DNA of 64,000 nucleotides from Streptomyces barringtoniae (lineage in GTDB: Bacteria > Actinomycetota > Actinomycetes > Streptomycetales > Streptomycetaceae), in assembly GCF_020819595.1 (NCBI RefSeq), contig NZ_JAJHNP010000011.1, positions 186,001-250,000 on the forward strand. Reading direction: 5' to 3'. This document shows positions 48,947 to 58,527 of the stretch, piece by piece (positions within the stretch are counted from its first letter, which is position 1; every line of letters begins with the position of its first letter). The translations under genes were made by a program, and so were the position numbers. Below the pieces are notes generated by a model that worked only from the letters and a program-made list of their open reading frames with translations, was not told where the DNA came from and ran no database searches.

Positions 48947-49240
48947 TCACACGGGCCGTGCAGCGGGCCGGTGGGTGCTTTCACTGGGCGGCGGCGCCTG
49001 CACTGCCTGCATGTCACGTTCGGCGGCGCTGAGCAACTGGTGGGCGAGGTCGACCATGGCCCGGCCCGCCGCCAGTTCGTCGCCGATCTCCGGCACGTTC
49101 ATGTCCGCCGGATGGCAGTGCGCGCTTCCGTGGGCGGACAGAGCGGTGGTGCCGGTGTCCAGCACCACATGTGCCTTCGTCGTCCCGTCGTCGTCCTCGA
49201 AGAGGTCGAGGCGGACCCTCCACTGCGCCGTGTGCGACAT
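48947..49240 (-). CDS. DUF1876 domain-containing protein
   Basis: A 97-residue protein starting MSHTAQWRVRLDLFEDDDGTTKAHVVLDTG, then ALSAHGSAHCHPADMNVPEIGDELAAGRAMVDLAHQLLSAAERDM; this is the DUF1876 fold (dsRBD-like). In Streptomyces and mycobacteria such genes are members of dormancy or hypoxia regulons. A DevR/OsdR-type palindrome lies 116 bp upstream (49356-49369). The Ser/Pro-rich tail is not conserved. Confidence 0.88.
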   Translation of the reverse strand: MSHTAQWRVRLDLFEDDDGTTKAHVVLDTGTTALSAHGSAHCHPADMNVPEIGDELAAGRAMVDLAHQLLSAAERDMQAVQAPPPSESTHRPAARPV

Positions 49241-49355
49241 GATGTTCCTCCTCGCCTCGGTCCCCTGCGACCGGTACGGCGTCCGGCCTCCGCCAAGCCG
49301 CTGGCCGGCCGCACCTCTCCGTCCCACCATCGACCGGCGGCGGCCTCGGGTCACA

Positions 49356-49369
49356 GGGCCGAACGTCCC
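49356..49369. promoter_or_regulatory. DevR/OsdR-type palindrome upstream of DUF1876
   Basis: GGGCCGAACGTCCC fits GGGNC-N4-GNCCC exactly. It lies 116 bp before the DUF1876 start and 87 bp from the stop of the universal stress gene. Confidence 0.6.
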
Positions 49370-49455
49370 CGGGAGTCCGGCGTCCGGCCCCCGGTGGACC
49401 GGCCCGGCGCCCGCTCGGTCGCGTCCGCGCCGGCGGCGGCCCCAGTCGTCGGCGG

Positions 49456-50274
49456 TCACCTCTGGGGAACGACCGCGACAGGGCACGGCGCGTGATGCAG
49501 TACCGCATGGTTGATCAGGCCCAGTTGCAGACCGGGATGCCCAAGGCGCCGAGGGGCGCCCACGACCAGCAGGTCCGCCCCTGTCGCGGCGTCCAGCAGC
49601 GCCCGGCGCGCCGGTCCCTCGACCACCTGCCGGCACACCGGGGTGTCGCGGTACCGTCCGGGCACGCCGCGCAGGGTGTCGTCGAGCACCTGAGCCGGCG
49701 GGCGTACGTGGGCCTCCAGGGGCCACGACGGGGCTTGAGGTGTCGTGCACGCACCCGGCGGTGCGCTCCAGGCATGCACCGCCACGAGGCGACAGTGGCG
49801 CACCTGGGCCTCTCGGCACGCGAACTCCACCGCTGTGCCGCTGCCGTGTTCGTCCTCGACTCCGACGACCACGCAGCCGAACCGGTCCCCGCGGTGCTCC
49901 TGTGCGCCGCGGACCACGACGACCGGGCAGTCGGCTCGTGCCGCCACGGCGAGGCCGACCGAGCCCAGGAGCATGCCGGCGAGCCCTCCGAGACCTCGGG
50001 ACCCCAGCACCAACGCGAAGGCATCGCGCCCCAGGTCGACCAGGGCGCAGGCCGCGTCCTCGTGGACCACCTCGCTGGACAGCCGCACCGCGGGGGCACT
50101 CTTCCTGGCACGTGCCGAGGCAGCGCCGAGCACGCCGCCCGCGTCACGGTCTCCGGCCGCCGCATGCAGGAGGTGCAGCGGCACGCCGTGCCGGACTGCC
50201 TCGGAGGCGCCCCAGTCGACCGCCTCCAGGCCGGCCTCGGATCCGTCGACGCCGACCACCAGGGGAATCGTCAC
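49456..50274 (-). CDS. Universal stress protein, tandem Usp domains
   Basis: A 272-residue protein with two Usp folds (about 1-135 and 145-272). GTG 50274 gives VTIPLVVGVDGSEAGLEAVDWGASEAVRHG; the first ATP-binding loop is VLGSRGLGGLAGMLLGSVGLAVAARADCPVVVV (GxxGx9G(S/T)), the second VVGAPRRLGHPGLQLGLINHAVLHHAPCPVAVV is degenerate. Cytoplasmic ATP-binding stress proteins of this class support survival under hypoxia and starvation. It lies between ACS (minus strand, 152 bp upstream) and DUF1876. No exact DevR-type palindrome is seen just upstream. Confidence 0.92.
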   Translation of the reverse strand: MTIPLVVGVDGSEAGLEAVDWGASEAVRHGVPLHLLHAAAGDRDAGGVLGAASARARKSAPAVRLSSEVVHEDAACALVDLGRDAFALVLGSRGLGGLAGMLLGSVGLAVAARADCPVVVVRGAQEHRGDRFGCVVVGVEDEHGSGTAVEFACREAQVRHCRLVAVHAWSAPPGACTTPQAPSWPLEAHVRPPAQVLDDTLRGVPGRYRDTPVCRQVVEGPARRALLDAATGADLLVVGAPRRLGHPGLQLGLINHAVLHHAPCPVAVVPQR

Positions 50275-50426
50275 CGCCCCCGTCTCCTCTCGTGCCGGAC
50301 CCGCGCCGGTCACCGTCCCTTTCCAGCTTCTTACGGGGCCCGGCCCATCGCCATGCGACCCGTCGTCACCGGCGGAGGAGGCGTACGAGGTGTTCGCGTG
50401 CGGCACCGGCACGGGCGCCCCGAAAG

Positions 50427-52259
<1,833 letters not shown>

Positions 52260-52320
52260 ACCGGCCCCTCCTTCCCTCGGGCCTCCTTCGACCATCCGTC
52301 CGGGCCGTCCCGCCCGCACG

Positions 52321-52334
52321 GGGTCGAACGGCCC
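52321..52334. promoter_or_regulatory. DevR/OsdR-type palindrome between acs-like and MBL genes
   Basis: GGGTCGAACGGCCC fits GGGNC-N4-GNCCC exactly, with an extended symmetry GGGGTC/GGCCCC. It is 62 bp from the leftward start (52259) and 93 bp from the rightward start (52427). Confidence 0.62.
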
Positions 52335-52426
52335 CCGTACGTCGCCGGACGGCTCGGGTTCACGGCCGCCCCCCGCCTGGGACGATGAGGGCGAGGAACG
52401 GGCCACGCTCCCGGGAGGTGACGGGT

Positions 52427-53056
52427 ATGACGCGTCGGCTCCGGCTCACGCTGCTGGGCGTGGGCGCCATGGCCTCGCCGCGTTTCGCCCCGGCCGGCCT
52501 TCTGGTCGCCTACGGCCGCCGGCGCGTCGCGTTCGACGGCGGGCCCGGTGCCCAGCCGCCCGAGGGCCGCCTGGACGCCTGGCTCGTCACCGACGAGCAC
52601 GCCGAACTGCGCTCCGCCCTGCGGCATCTCGCCGCCGAGCGCGGGCTGGTGCCCCGTATGACGGACACGGACCTCGGCGAGCTGCGCATCCGCGCGCTGC
52701 CGGTCGCGCACACCTCCCATCCCACCTGCGGTTACCGCATCGAGGGAGAGCCGGGGGTGGTGGTGTGGGCACCGGAGTTCCGGACCTTCCCGGCCTGGGC
52801 GGCGGACGCGGACCTGATGTTCGCCGAAGCCTCGTCCTGGGACCGCCCCATTCGCTTCCGCGGCGGGGTGGGCGGTCACGCCCCCGTACGGGACGTCGGC
52901 GCGGAAGCGGCCCGCAACCGCGTCGGACGCCTGGTCTACGCCCACATCGGCCGCCCCTGCCTCCGGGCGATGGACGCCGGTCTGACCCCCGAACACGGGG
53001 AGTGGGGCCGCGAGGGCCGTACGTACGTCCTCCCCCCACGCCGGAGAGCGCACTGA
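52427..53056 (+). CDS. MBL-fold metallo-hydrolase-like protein
   Basis: A 209-residue protein with ribosome-binding site GGGAGG 9 bp before ATG 52427. It begins LRLTLLGVGAMASPRFAPAGLLVAYGRRRVAFDGGPG, the strand-turn opening of MBL folds, and has VAHTSHPTCGYRIEGEPGVVVWAPEF and [45 protein letters not shown]. The usual HxHxDH motif is missing (LVTDEHAELRSAL in its place), so the metal site is reduced and the enzyme may be inactive or act as a sensor. It is divergent from ACS. Confidence 0.68.
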   Translation: MTRRLRLTLLGVGAMASPRFAPAGLLVAYGRRRVAFDGGPGAQPPEGRLDAWLVTDEHAELRSALRHLAAERGLVPRMTDTDLGELRIRALPVAHTSHPTCGYRIEGEPGVVVWAPEFRTFPAWAADADLMFAEASSWDRPIRFRGGVGGHAPVRDVGAEAARNRVGRLVYAHIGRPCLRAMDAGLTPEHGEWGREGRTYVLPPRRRAH

Positions 53057-53143
53057 TCGTCGCGTTCCGCCCTGGTCACGAGAGCCGACGCCGGTACGAG
53101 GCCCCCCGGCCTCCGGCCCTGCCGCCGTCCCGTGCCCTGATCA

Positions 53144-53181
53144 GGGGGTCGGTCGGCCCCCGCAGGGGTCGTGTGGCCCCT
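53144..53181. promoter_or_regulatory. Two DevR/OsdR-type palindromes before the USP pair
   Basis: GGGTCGGTCGGCCC (53146-53159) and GGGTCGTGTGGCCC (53166-53179) both fit GGGNC-N4-GNCCC exactly. Their centres are 20 bp apart, two helical turns, about 60-95 bp before the first USP start. This spacing fits cooperative binding. Confidence 0.7.
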
Positions 53182-53242
53182 GATGCCGCCCCCACCGCAG
53201 CGCCAGCCTGAAGACGGGACCCTCACCCTGGAGGCGGAGACC

Positions 53243-54148
53243 ATGTCCGGAACCGTCACGGCAGGCATCGACGGCTCACCCGAGAGCCGGGCGGCGGCCG
53301 AGTGGGCGGCGCGTGAGGCGCTGCTGCGCGGCCTGCCGCTGAAGATCGTGTACGTCAGGGAGCAGGTGCCCAGGCGCCTGGCCCAGAACCCGCTGCTGGC
53401 CCCCGAGAGCTACCAGCACTGGGCCGATCAGATGATGTGGGAGTGCGCGGAAGGCATGCGGCTGCGTCACCCGGACATCGCGCTGGTCACCGAGCAGCTC
53501 ACCGGAACCGTGGCCGACGTCCTCTGCGAGGTGGCGGGGCTCGCCGAACTGCTGGTGCTGGGCTCACGGGGCCTCGGTGGGATCGGCGGGTTCATGGCAG
53601 GCTCGATGAGTCTGGCCGTGGTGGCCCGCGCCGAACGTCCGGTGGTGCTGGTACGGGCGGGGGAGCAGGCCGCGGACGAGCACGAGGCGGATCGCACGGG
53701 CGTGCCGTCGGCCGCGGCGCCGTTCCGGCCCGTCGTGCTCGGTGTAGACATCGAGGATCCGGACGACACCGTGCTGGAGTTCGCCTTCGACGCCGCCGCA
53801 CGCCGGAAAGCCCCCCTGCGGGCCGTCCACAGCTGGCCGGAGCCACCGACCTCCTTCTACCGCTTCGCCGGTGACGCCGAGCTCTACGACTCGCTCGTGC
53901 AGGGGCAGGCCGCCCTGCTGAGCAAGGTGCTGCGACCCTGGCGGCAGAAGTTCCCGGACGTCGAGGTGATCGAGTCGAGCCGGAGCGGCAGCGCCGCGCA
54001 GAACCTCGTCGAGGACTCCCGCGACGCCTCACTGGCCGTCGTCGGCCGACCCATCCGCAGCGGCCCGTTCGGCACCCGCATCGGGCATGTCGCGCACGCC
54101 GCCATCCACCACATCGCCGCCCCTGTCGCGGTCGTCGCACACGGCTGA
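53243..54148 (+). CDS. Universal stress protein, tandem Usp domains
   Basis: A 301-residue protein (two Usp domains, about 1-140 and 155-301). VTAGIDGSPESRAAAEWAAREALLRGLPLKIVYV opens domain 1; LVLGSRGLGGIGGFMAGSMSLAVVARAERPVVLVR is the ATP loop. Domain 2 has VVLGVDIEDPDDTVLEFAFDAAARRKAPLRAVHSW and a weaker loop, VVGRPIRSGPFGTRIGHVAHAAIHHIAAPVAVVAHG. It lies directly downstream of a paired DevR/OsdR-like site and 24 bp before a second USP gene, so the two are cotranscribed. Confidence 0.93.
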   Translation: MSGTVTAGIDGSPESRAAAEWAAREALLRGLPLKIVYVREQVPRRLAQNPLLAPESYQHWADQMMWECAEGMRLRHPDIALVTEQLTGTVADVLCEVAGLAELLVLGSRGLGGIGGFMAGSMSLAVVARAERPVVLVRAGEQAADEHEADRTGVPSAAAPFRPVVLGVDIEDPDDTVLEFAFDAAARRKAPLRAVHSWPEPPTSFYRFAGDAELYDSLVQGQAALLSKVLRPWRQKFPDVEVIESSRSGSAAQNLVEDSRDASLAVVGRPIRSGPFGTRIGHVAHAAIHHIAAPVAVVAHG

Positions 54149-54172
54149 CCCGCCACCGCGAGGAGAAGGACC

Positions 54173-55081
54173 ATGAAGGCATCGGCCGCGCAGGCCTTCG
54201 ACGAGTATCCGGACCTCCCGGTCGTCGTCGGTGTCGACGGCTCCGTGCCGAGCCTGCGCGCCGTGGAGTGGGCGGCCGACGAGGCGGCCCTGCGCGGGGC
54301 GTCGCTCCGGCTGGTGCGCGCATCCCTCTGGGAGTGCTACGAAGGCACATCCCCGGCCCATGGGCTCGACAGGCCGTCGGAGCATGTGCGGGCGGAGGAC
54401 ATCGTCGACACCGCCGAGCGGCGGGCCCGGCACCGGCAGCCCGGTGTGAAGGTCGCCACCGACATGCTGACCGAGGAACCGGAGTACAGCCTGATCCGGG
54501 AGAGCCACGAGGCTCTCGCGCTGGTGCTGGGCTGCCGTGGCCGCAGCGGTGTGGCGGAGGCACTCCTCGGCTCCGTCAGCGTCACGGTGGCCGGACACGC
54601 CCACTGCCCGGTGATCGTGCTGCGCGGCGGCCATCACCACGAGATGCGCTCCGGCACAGGCGGCGGGATCGTCCTGGGCGTGCGCGAGAAACCGGCCGGC
54701 TCGGCCGCCGTGCAGTACGCGGTCGAGGAGGCCCTGCTGCGCGGGGTCCCGCTGGAGGGCGTACGGGCCTGGCGCAGGCCCGTGTCCGCGGCCACCGGGA
54801 GCCTGCTGATCATCGCGGAACCGGCCCGCCTCCAGGAGCAGCAGGCCGTCGAAGCGGTGGAGGAGGCGCTGCGGGAGGCCCCGGCCTGGTTGCGGACCCG
54901 GCCGCGTACGGTGGAGGGCCCGGCCCGCGACGCCCTGCTCGCCGCCTCCCGCGAAGCGGACCTGCTCGTCGTGGGCGCCCGGCGCCGCCAGGGCCGCTTC
55001 GGGCTCCAGCTCGGCCGGGTCGCCCACGGCGTGCTCCACCAGGCGGCCTGCCCGGTGGCCGTCGTACCCGAGCCCGCCTGA
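54173..55081 (+). CDS. Universal stress protein, tandem Usp domains
   Basis: A 302-residue protein beginning with DLPVVVGVDGSVPSLRAVEWAADEAALRGASLRLVRAS. Domain 1 has VLGCRGRSGVAEALLGSVSVTVAGHAHCPVIVL; domain 2 runs from VLGVREKPAGSAAVQYAVEEALLRG to VVGARRRQGRFGLQLGRVAHGVLHQAACPVAVVPE. Paralogue of the gene just upstream, in the same transcription unit under the paired palindromes at 53144-53181. GGAGAAGG lies before ATG 54173. Confidence 0.93.
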   Translation: MKASAAQAFDEYPDLPVVVGVDGSVPSLRAVEWAADEAALRGASLRLVRASLWECYEGTSPAHGLDRPSEHVRAEDIVDTAERRARHRQPGVKVATDMLTEEPEYSLIRESHEALALVLGCRGRSGVAEALLGSVSVTVAGHAHCPVIVLRGGHHHEMRSGTGGGIVLGVREKPAGSAAVQYAVEEALLRGVPLEGVRAWRRPVSAATGSLLIIAEPARLQEQQAVEAVEEALREAPAWLRTRPRTVEGPARDALLAASREADLLVVGARRRQGRFGLQLGRVAHGVLHQAACPVAVVPEPA

Positions 55082-55130
55082 GCCCGCACAGGGAGTCTTC
55101 GCGTGCGCTTCGGCAAGGCTGGGCCGGGTG

Positions 55131-55209
55131 GCCCCCTACCCGGCGCCGAGCGTGGGGCCAATGGCCCGCGCAGGGGCCATGCGGCCCCATGACAGGGGCC
55201 GCCGGTCCA
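55131..55209. promoter_or_regulatory. Array of DevR/OsdR-type palindromes before the CBS gene
   Basis: Three exact GGGNC-N4-GNCCC matches: GGGCCGGGTGGCCC (55131-55144), GGGGCCAATGGCCC (55154-55167), GGGCCATGCGGCCC (55174-55187); a 13/14 match follows at 55196-55209. Centres are 23, 20 and 22 bp apart, on roughly one helical face. The CBS start is at 55295. Confidence 0.7.
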
Positions 55210-55294
55210 ACGAGCGTTGAAGAGGCGCGGGGAGCGACGCCCGTGCCGCAGGAGAGGGATGACCGGGCCGTACGCGCGGCACGAGGAGGCAACC

Positions 55295-55789
55295 GTGAAC
55301 GAGCGACTCTCGGTGCGGAGCCTGATGGATGCCGCCCCGTACTCGATCGGGGACGACGAGAGCGTGCTGATGGCCTGGGAGGTCATGGAGAGGTCCGAGC
55401 AGCCCCACCTTCCGGTGGTCCGTGGGGACGGCTGCTGCGCCGGGCTGCTGGACCGCGCCGAACTCGCGGTGGCCTGCGCCGCCGCGGCCGCCACGCTGTC
55501 CCGCCGAAAGGTGCGCGAGCTGGTGCACGCCCGCCGGACGGTCACGGTCCACCCGGAGGAGTCGGTTCTGCGCGCGGCAGCCGTGATGACCGAGGAACAC
55601 CTCGACGCCCTGCCGGTCACCGATCCCCGCGGGCGGCTGGTCGGCGTGCTCACGGCCCGGGACTACGTGGCCGCCGCCGCGGGCCTGCACACCGGCGCAG
55701 GGTCGGGCAGCAGGAGTCCCGCACGGGCCACCCTGGACGGGCTGCCGCCTCGCCGCCCTGCTCAGCAACGCGGAATCGTCATTCCGTAG
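55295..55789 (+). CDS. CBS-pair domain protein
   Basis: The 164-residue protein starts at GTG 55295, with AGGAGG about 6 bp upstream; the frame is open further upstream. Two CBS motifs form one Bateman module: VRSLMDAAPYSIGDDESVLMAWEVMERSEQPHLPVVRGDG and VRELVHARRTVTVHPEESVLRAAAVMTEEHLDALPVTDPRGRLVGVLTARDYVAAAA. These bind adenine nucleotides and report energy status. The last 30 residues are low-complexity. It lies behind the strongest operator array in the window. Confidence 0.88.
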   Translation: MNERLSVRSLMDAAPYSIGDDESVLMAWEVMERSEQPHLPVVRGDGCCAGLLDRAELAVACAAAAATLSRRKVRELVHARRTVTVHPEESVLRAAAVMTEEHLDALPVTDPRGRLVGVLTARDYVAAAAGLHTGAGSGSRSPARATLDGLPPRRPAQQRGIVIP

Positions 55790-55846
55790 CGGTTCCACTC
55801 CGGTTCCCCCCACGAAGCCGCTCACCCAGAGAGGAAGGCTGACGTC

Positions 55847-56122
55847 ATGGTATGGGCATCATGGACCACCCCCGGGGTCTTCACCGGCCGGGGCGGCGCG
55901 CGTACCGAGGAGGCGGGGATCGTCGTCGGTGACCTGACCGTCCACACCACCTGGGACGGCAACGAGGCCGACGTGGCGGTGCAGTACACGGGCACCTCCG
56001 AATGGTTCACCCTCGCCGGAAGCCCCGTGCCCTGCGGTTCCGAGGCGTACAGCCGGCAACTGCACCAGGCTGCCGTGGACGCGGTCAAGGCAGGCGGCGG
56101 CACCACCGTCCCTCACCTCTGA
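55847..56122 (+). CDS. Small conserved hypothetical protein
   Basis: Unrecognised 91-residue protein beginning MVWASWTTPGVFTGRGGARTEEAGIVVGDLTVHTTWDG, then ADVAVQYTGTSEWFTLAGSPV and a helix YSRQLHQAAVDAVKAGGG. Its beta-rich start and helical end resemble small stress-island proteins of Streptomyces. GAGGAAGG lies about 10 bp before ATG 55847. It follows the CBS gene by 57 bp on the same strand, so probably belongs to the same unit. Confidence 0.6.
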   Translation: MVWASWTTPGVFTGRGGARTEEAGIVVGDLTVHTTWDGNEADVAVQYTGTSEWFTLAGSPVPCGSEAYSRQLHQAAVDAVKAGGGTTVPHL

Positions 56123-56238
56123 GGCACCGGGCGTGACCCGCGGCGCGTGCCGAGGCCGTACGCCGGGCCGGCCCGCCCCCAACTCGCCCGGACGTAAATC
56201 CGATTGCAGCTTCGCCGCCGGGTGCGCATCCTGCTGGG

Positions 56239-57102
56239 ATGCGGTTTTCCGTCAACATCCCCAACTTCGGCGACTTCGCCGATCCCCGTAACGTGGCGAC
56301 CGTGGCGGCCGCCGCCGAAGAGGCCGGCTGGGACGGCCTGTTCGTCTGGGATCACGTACTGCACCGACAGCACCAGGGCCGTCCCTTCGGGGACCCCTGG
56401 ATGCTGCTGACCGCCGCCGCGCTGGCGACCTCCCGGATCCGGCTGGGCACCCTGCTGACGCCGGTCCCGCGGTACCGGCCGCAGCAACTCGCCCGCCAGG
56501 TGGCCACCTTGGACCGGCTCAGCGGCGGCCGGGTGATCTTCGCCGCAGGCCTGGGAGGCCCGATCGAGGACGAGTACCGCAGCTTCGGCGACGCCACCGA
56601 TCCGCGCCTGCTCGCCGAGCGGCTGGACGAGGGACTGGAGCTGTTGCGGCGGTTCTGGTCCGGCGAGCCGGTGGACCACCACGGCCGGCACTACGAGGTG
56701 CGGGACGTGACGCTCGTGCCCGCCACCGTGCAGCGGCCCGGTCCGCCGGTGTGGATCGGCGGGTTCTGGCCGCGCCGCCCGCCCATGCGCCGTGCGGCGC
56801 GGTGGGACGGCGCGGTGCCGCTCTTCGAGACGGCCCGCCATGGGCACGTGCCGGATGCGGCGCAGGTACGGGAGCTGGTCGCCTACGTGCGCAAGCAGCG
56901 TACGGCCGGAGCCGAGCGCCCCTTCGAGTTCGTGCTCGGCGGTGCCACGCCCCCGGACCCGGCCGGGGCCAGGGACGTGATCGGCCCGCTGTACGACGCC
57001 GGCGCCACCTGGTGGGACGAGCGACAGATCCAGACCGGCCCCGACCTGGACCGTCTGGCACCGGTCCTGCGCCGCGTCGAGGCGGGTCCGCCGCGGCTGT
57101 GA
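56239..57102 (+). CDS. LLM-class flavin-dependent oxidoreductase
   Basis: A 287-residue luciferase-like monooxygenase, TIM barrel, probably F420- or FMN-dependent. MRFSVNIPNFGDFADPRNVATVAAAAEEAGWDGLFVWDHVL is the usual opening; TSRIRLGTLLTPVPRYRPQQLARQVATLDRLSGGRVIFAAGLGG the cofactor-binding centre; VWIGGFWPRRPPMRRAARWDGAVPL follows. Substrate unknown. It converges with a GNAT gene. Confidence 0.9.
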   Translation: MRFSVNIPNFGDFADPRNVATVAAAAEEAGWDGLFVWDHVLHRQHQGRPFGDPWMLLTAAALATSRIRLGTLLTPVPRYRPQQLARQVATLDRLSGGRVIFAAGLGGPIEDEYRSFGDATDPRLLAERLDEGLELLRRFWSGEPVDHHGRHYEVRDVTLVPATVQRPGPPVWIGGFWPRRPPMRRAARWDGAVPLFETARHGHVPDAAQVRELVAYVRKQRTAGAERPFEFVLGGATPPDPAGARDVIGPLYDAGATWWDERQIQTGPDLDRLAPVLRRVEAGPPRL

Positions 57103-57146
57103 CCGGCTACGCCCGCCTCTTCGCGACCGGCCGCTCGGCCCTCGTC

Positions 57147-57737
57147 TCACTCGGCGGCGCCGGCCCGGCCGGCAGGGGAGTGTGCGTGGCGCAGGGCGTG
57201 CAGGTGGGCGAAGTCGTCGGAGAGGAGGCCCATCACGACGAGGTCGCGGTGGCGGCCGCCGAGGAACACGCGGTCGCGCAGCCGGCCCTCCTCGACGAAA
57301 CCCAGCCGTCGGTGCAGCGCCAGCGACGGCTCGTTGTGCGCGAAGATCCTCGCCTCGCACCTGTGGTAGCGCCGCTCGGCGAACATGAAGCGCAGGAGCA
57401 GCACCGCGGCTTCCGCCGCGTAGCCCTTGCGCCGGTGATCAGCGCCGATCGTGATGCCGTACTCGAACCAGCCCGCTCGCGGGTCGGAGTGGTACGAGCC
57501 GACGGCACCGACCAGTTCACCCGTGTCGACGGCCTCGACGGCCAGTTGGAAGCGGTCGCCGTCCGGCGCGGCGGTGGCCTGTTCCCTGGCCCAGGCGCGG
57601 AAACCCTCGGCGGAGCGCGGTGGGTTCAGCAGGTCCCCCAACTGCTCCTCGTCCTCGGCGAAGCGCATGAACCCGGTCCAGTCGTCGGGCTCAATGCCGC
57701 GCAGTCGTATGTGCTTCCCGGTCCAGAATGACGTCAT
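57147..57737 (-). CDS. RimJ/RimL-type GNAT N-acetyltransferase
   Basis: The 196-residue protein starts at ATG 57737 (MTSFWTGKHIRLRGIEPDDW) or GTG 57740. The Acetyltransf_3 core contains GSYHSDPRAGWFEYGITIGADHRRKGYAAEAAVLLLRFMF (acetyl-CoA loop DHRRKGYA) and HRCEARIFAHNEPSLALHRRLGFVEEGRLRDRVFLGG, the RimJ/RimL signature. Its start is embedded in the stop of the DUF574 remnant. The acceptor (protein N-terminus or antibiotic amine) is unknown. Confidence 0.9.
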   Translation of the reverse strand: MTSFWTGKHIRLRGIEPDDWTGFMRFAEDEEQLGDLLNPPRSAEGFRAWAREQATAAPDGDRFQLAVEAVDTGELVGAVGSYHSDPRAGWFEYGITIGADHRRKGYAAEAAVLLLRFMFAERRYHRCEARIFAHNEPSLALHRRLGFVEEGRLRDRVFLGGRHRDLVVMGLLSDDFAHLHALRHAHSPAGRAGAAE

Positions 57738-58306
57738 CACGTCATGCGATCACGGTGAAGCGTGGGACGTCCACGGCATTTCGGCCCCCTCGGACAGCCC
57801 GTGGCCCGGCATGTCGCGGGCTGTCCGAGGAGGCTGCTGCGCCGGCCCGTTGGGGAATACGGCTTCCGGGCGAGGCCGCCGTGCTCGGCTATGACCTCCA
57901 GGGTGGGCGAACCGGGCTCCGGGCGCCACTGGGTGACCGGTACGACGCCGGGCTCGATGAGTTCCAGGCCGTCGAAGAAACCGGTGATCTCCTCGAGAGT
58001 ACGCAGGTTGTACGGGACGGCGCCGCTGTCGTTGTAGGCGTCCTGCGCCTGCTCGAAGACCGGGTCGATGCCGCGCGAGCCGTCGTTGACGGAGAGGTAA
58101 CTGCCCGAGGGCAGGGCGTCCATCAGGCGGTCGGCGATGGAGCGGGCCTGATCGTAGTCGCCGACGTGTCCCAGGATGTTGCTGAGGATGAGCGCGACGG
58201 GGCGGCCGAAGTCCAGCGTCTCGCCGGCGGCCTCGAGGATGCGTTCCGGGGCGGTCACGTCGGCATCGATGTAGGCGGTCGCGCCCTCGGGGGAGGACTC
58301 GAACAT
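57738..58306 (-). pseudogene. DUF574 SAM-dependent methyltransferase, N-terminal half missing
   Basis: The frame gives 189 residues whose central part matches the C-terminal half of DUF574 methyltransferases: SSPEGATAYIDADVTAPERILEAAGETLDFGRPVALILSNILGHV, LMDALPSGSYLSVNDGS and TQWRPEPG ... VIAEHGGLARKP. Full members have about 270 residues with the SAM-binding GTGLPT region near 75, absent here and in the sequence upstream. After GLARKP an unrelated 40-residue tail runs to a stop overlapping the GNAT start. Both ends therefore look rearranged; the protein cannot bind SAM normally. Confidence 0.75.
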
Positions 58307-58441
58307 GCGGCGGCGCGTGGCGTCGCCGAGGGCGGCCAGAGAGGTCAGCGAAGGTGATCCAGACCCACCTCGGCAGTGTATCGACCATCAGTTTGGGCGA
58401 AAAGTTCCGCCCGGCCGCCGCGCGTCCTGCGGGGTGGGAGG

Positions 58442-58475
58442 CCCCGGGGCCGAGAACCCCGGGGCCGAGAACCCC
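58442..58475. repeat. Tandem 15-bp repeat
   Basis: CCCCGGGGCCGAGAA occurs twice in tandem (58442-58456, 58457-58471) followed by CCCC. It lies between the truncated methyltransferase and the EEP gene. Confidence 0.8.
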
Positions 58476-58495
58476 ACGCTTGGTCCCGGGGGTTC
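58469..58495 (-). terminator. Hairpin downstream of the EEP gene
   Basis: GAACCCC (58469-58475) and GGGGTTC (58489-58495) pair around a 13-nt loop; on the minus strand this lies 33 bp after the EEP stop. Confidence 0.55.
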
Positions 58496-58527
58496 CTCAG
58501 TGTCCGGCCGGTCGGACTCGTGCGCCG

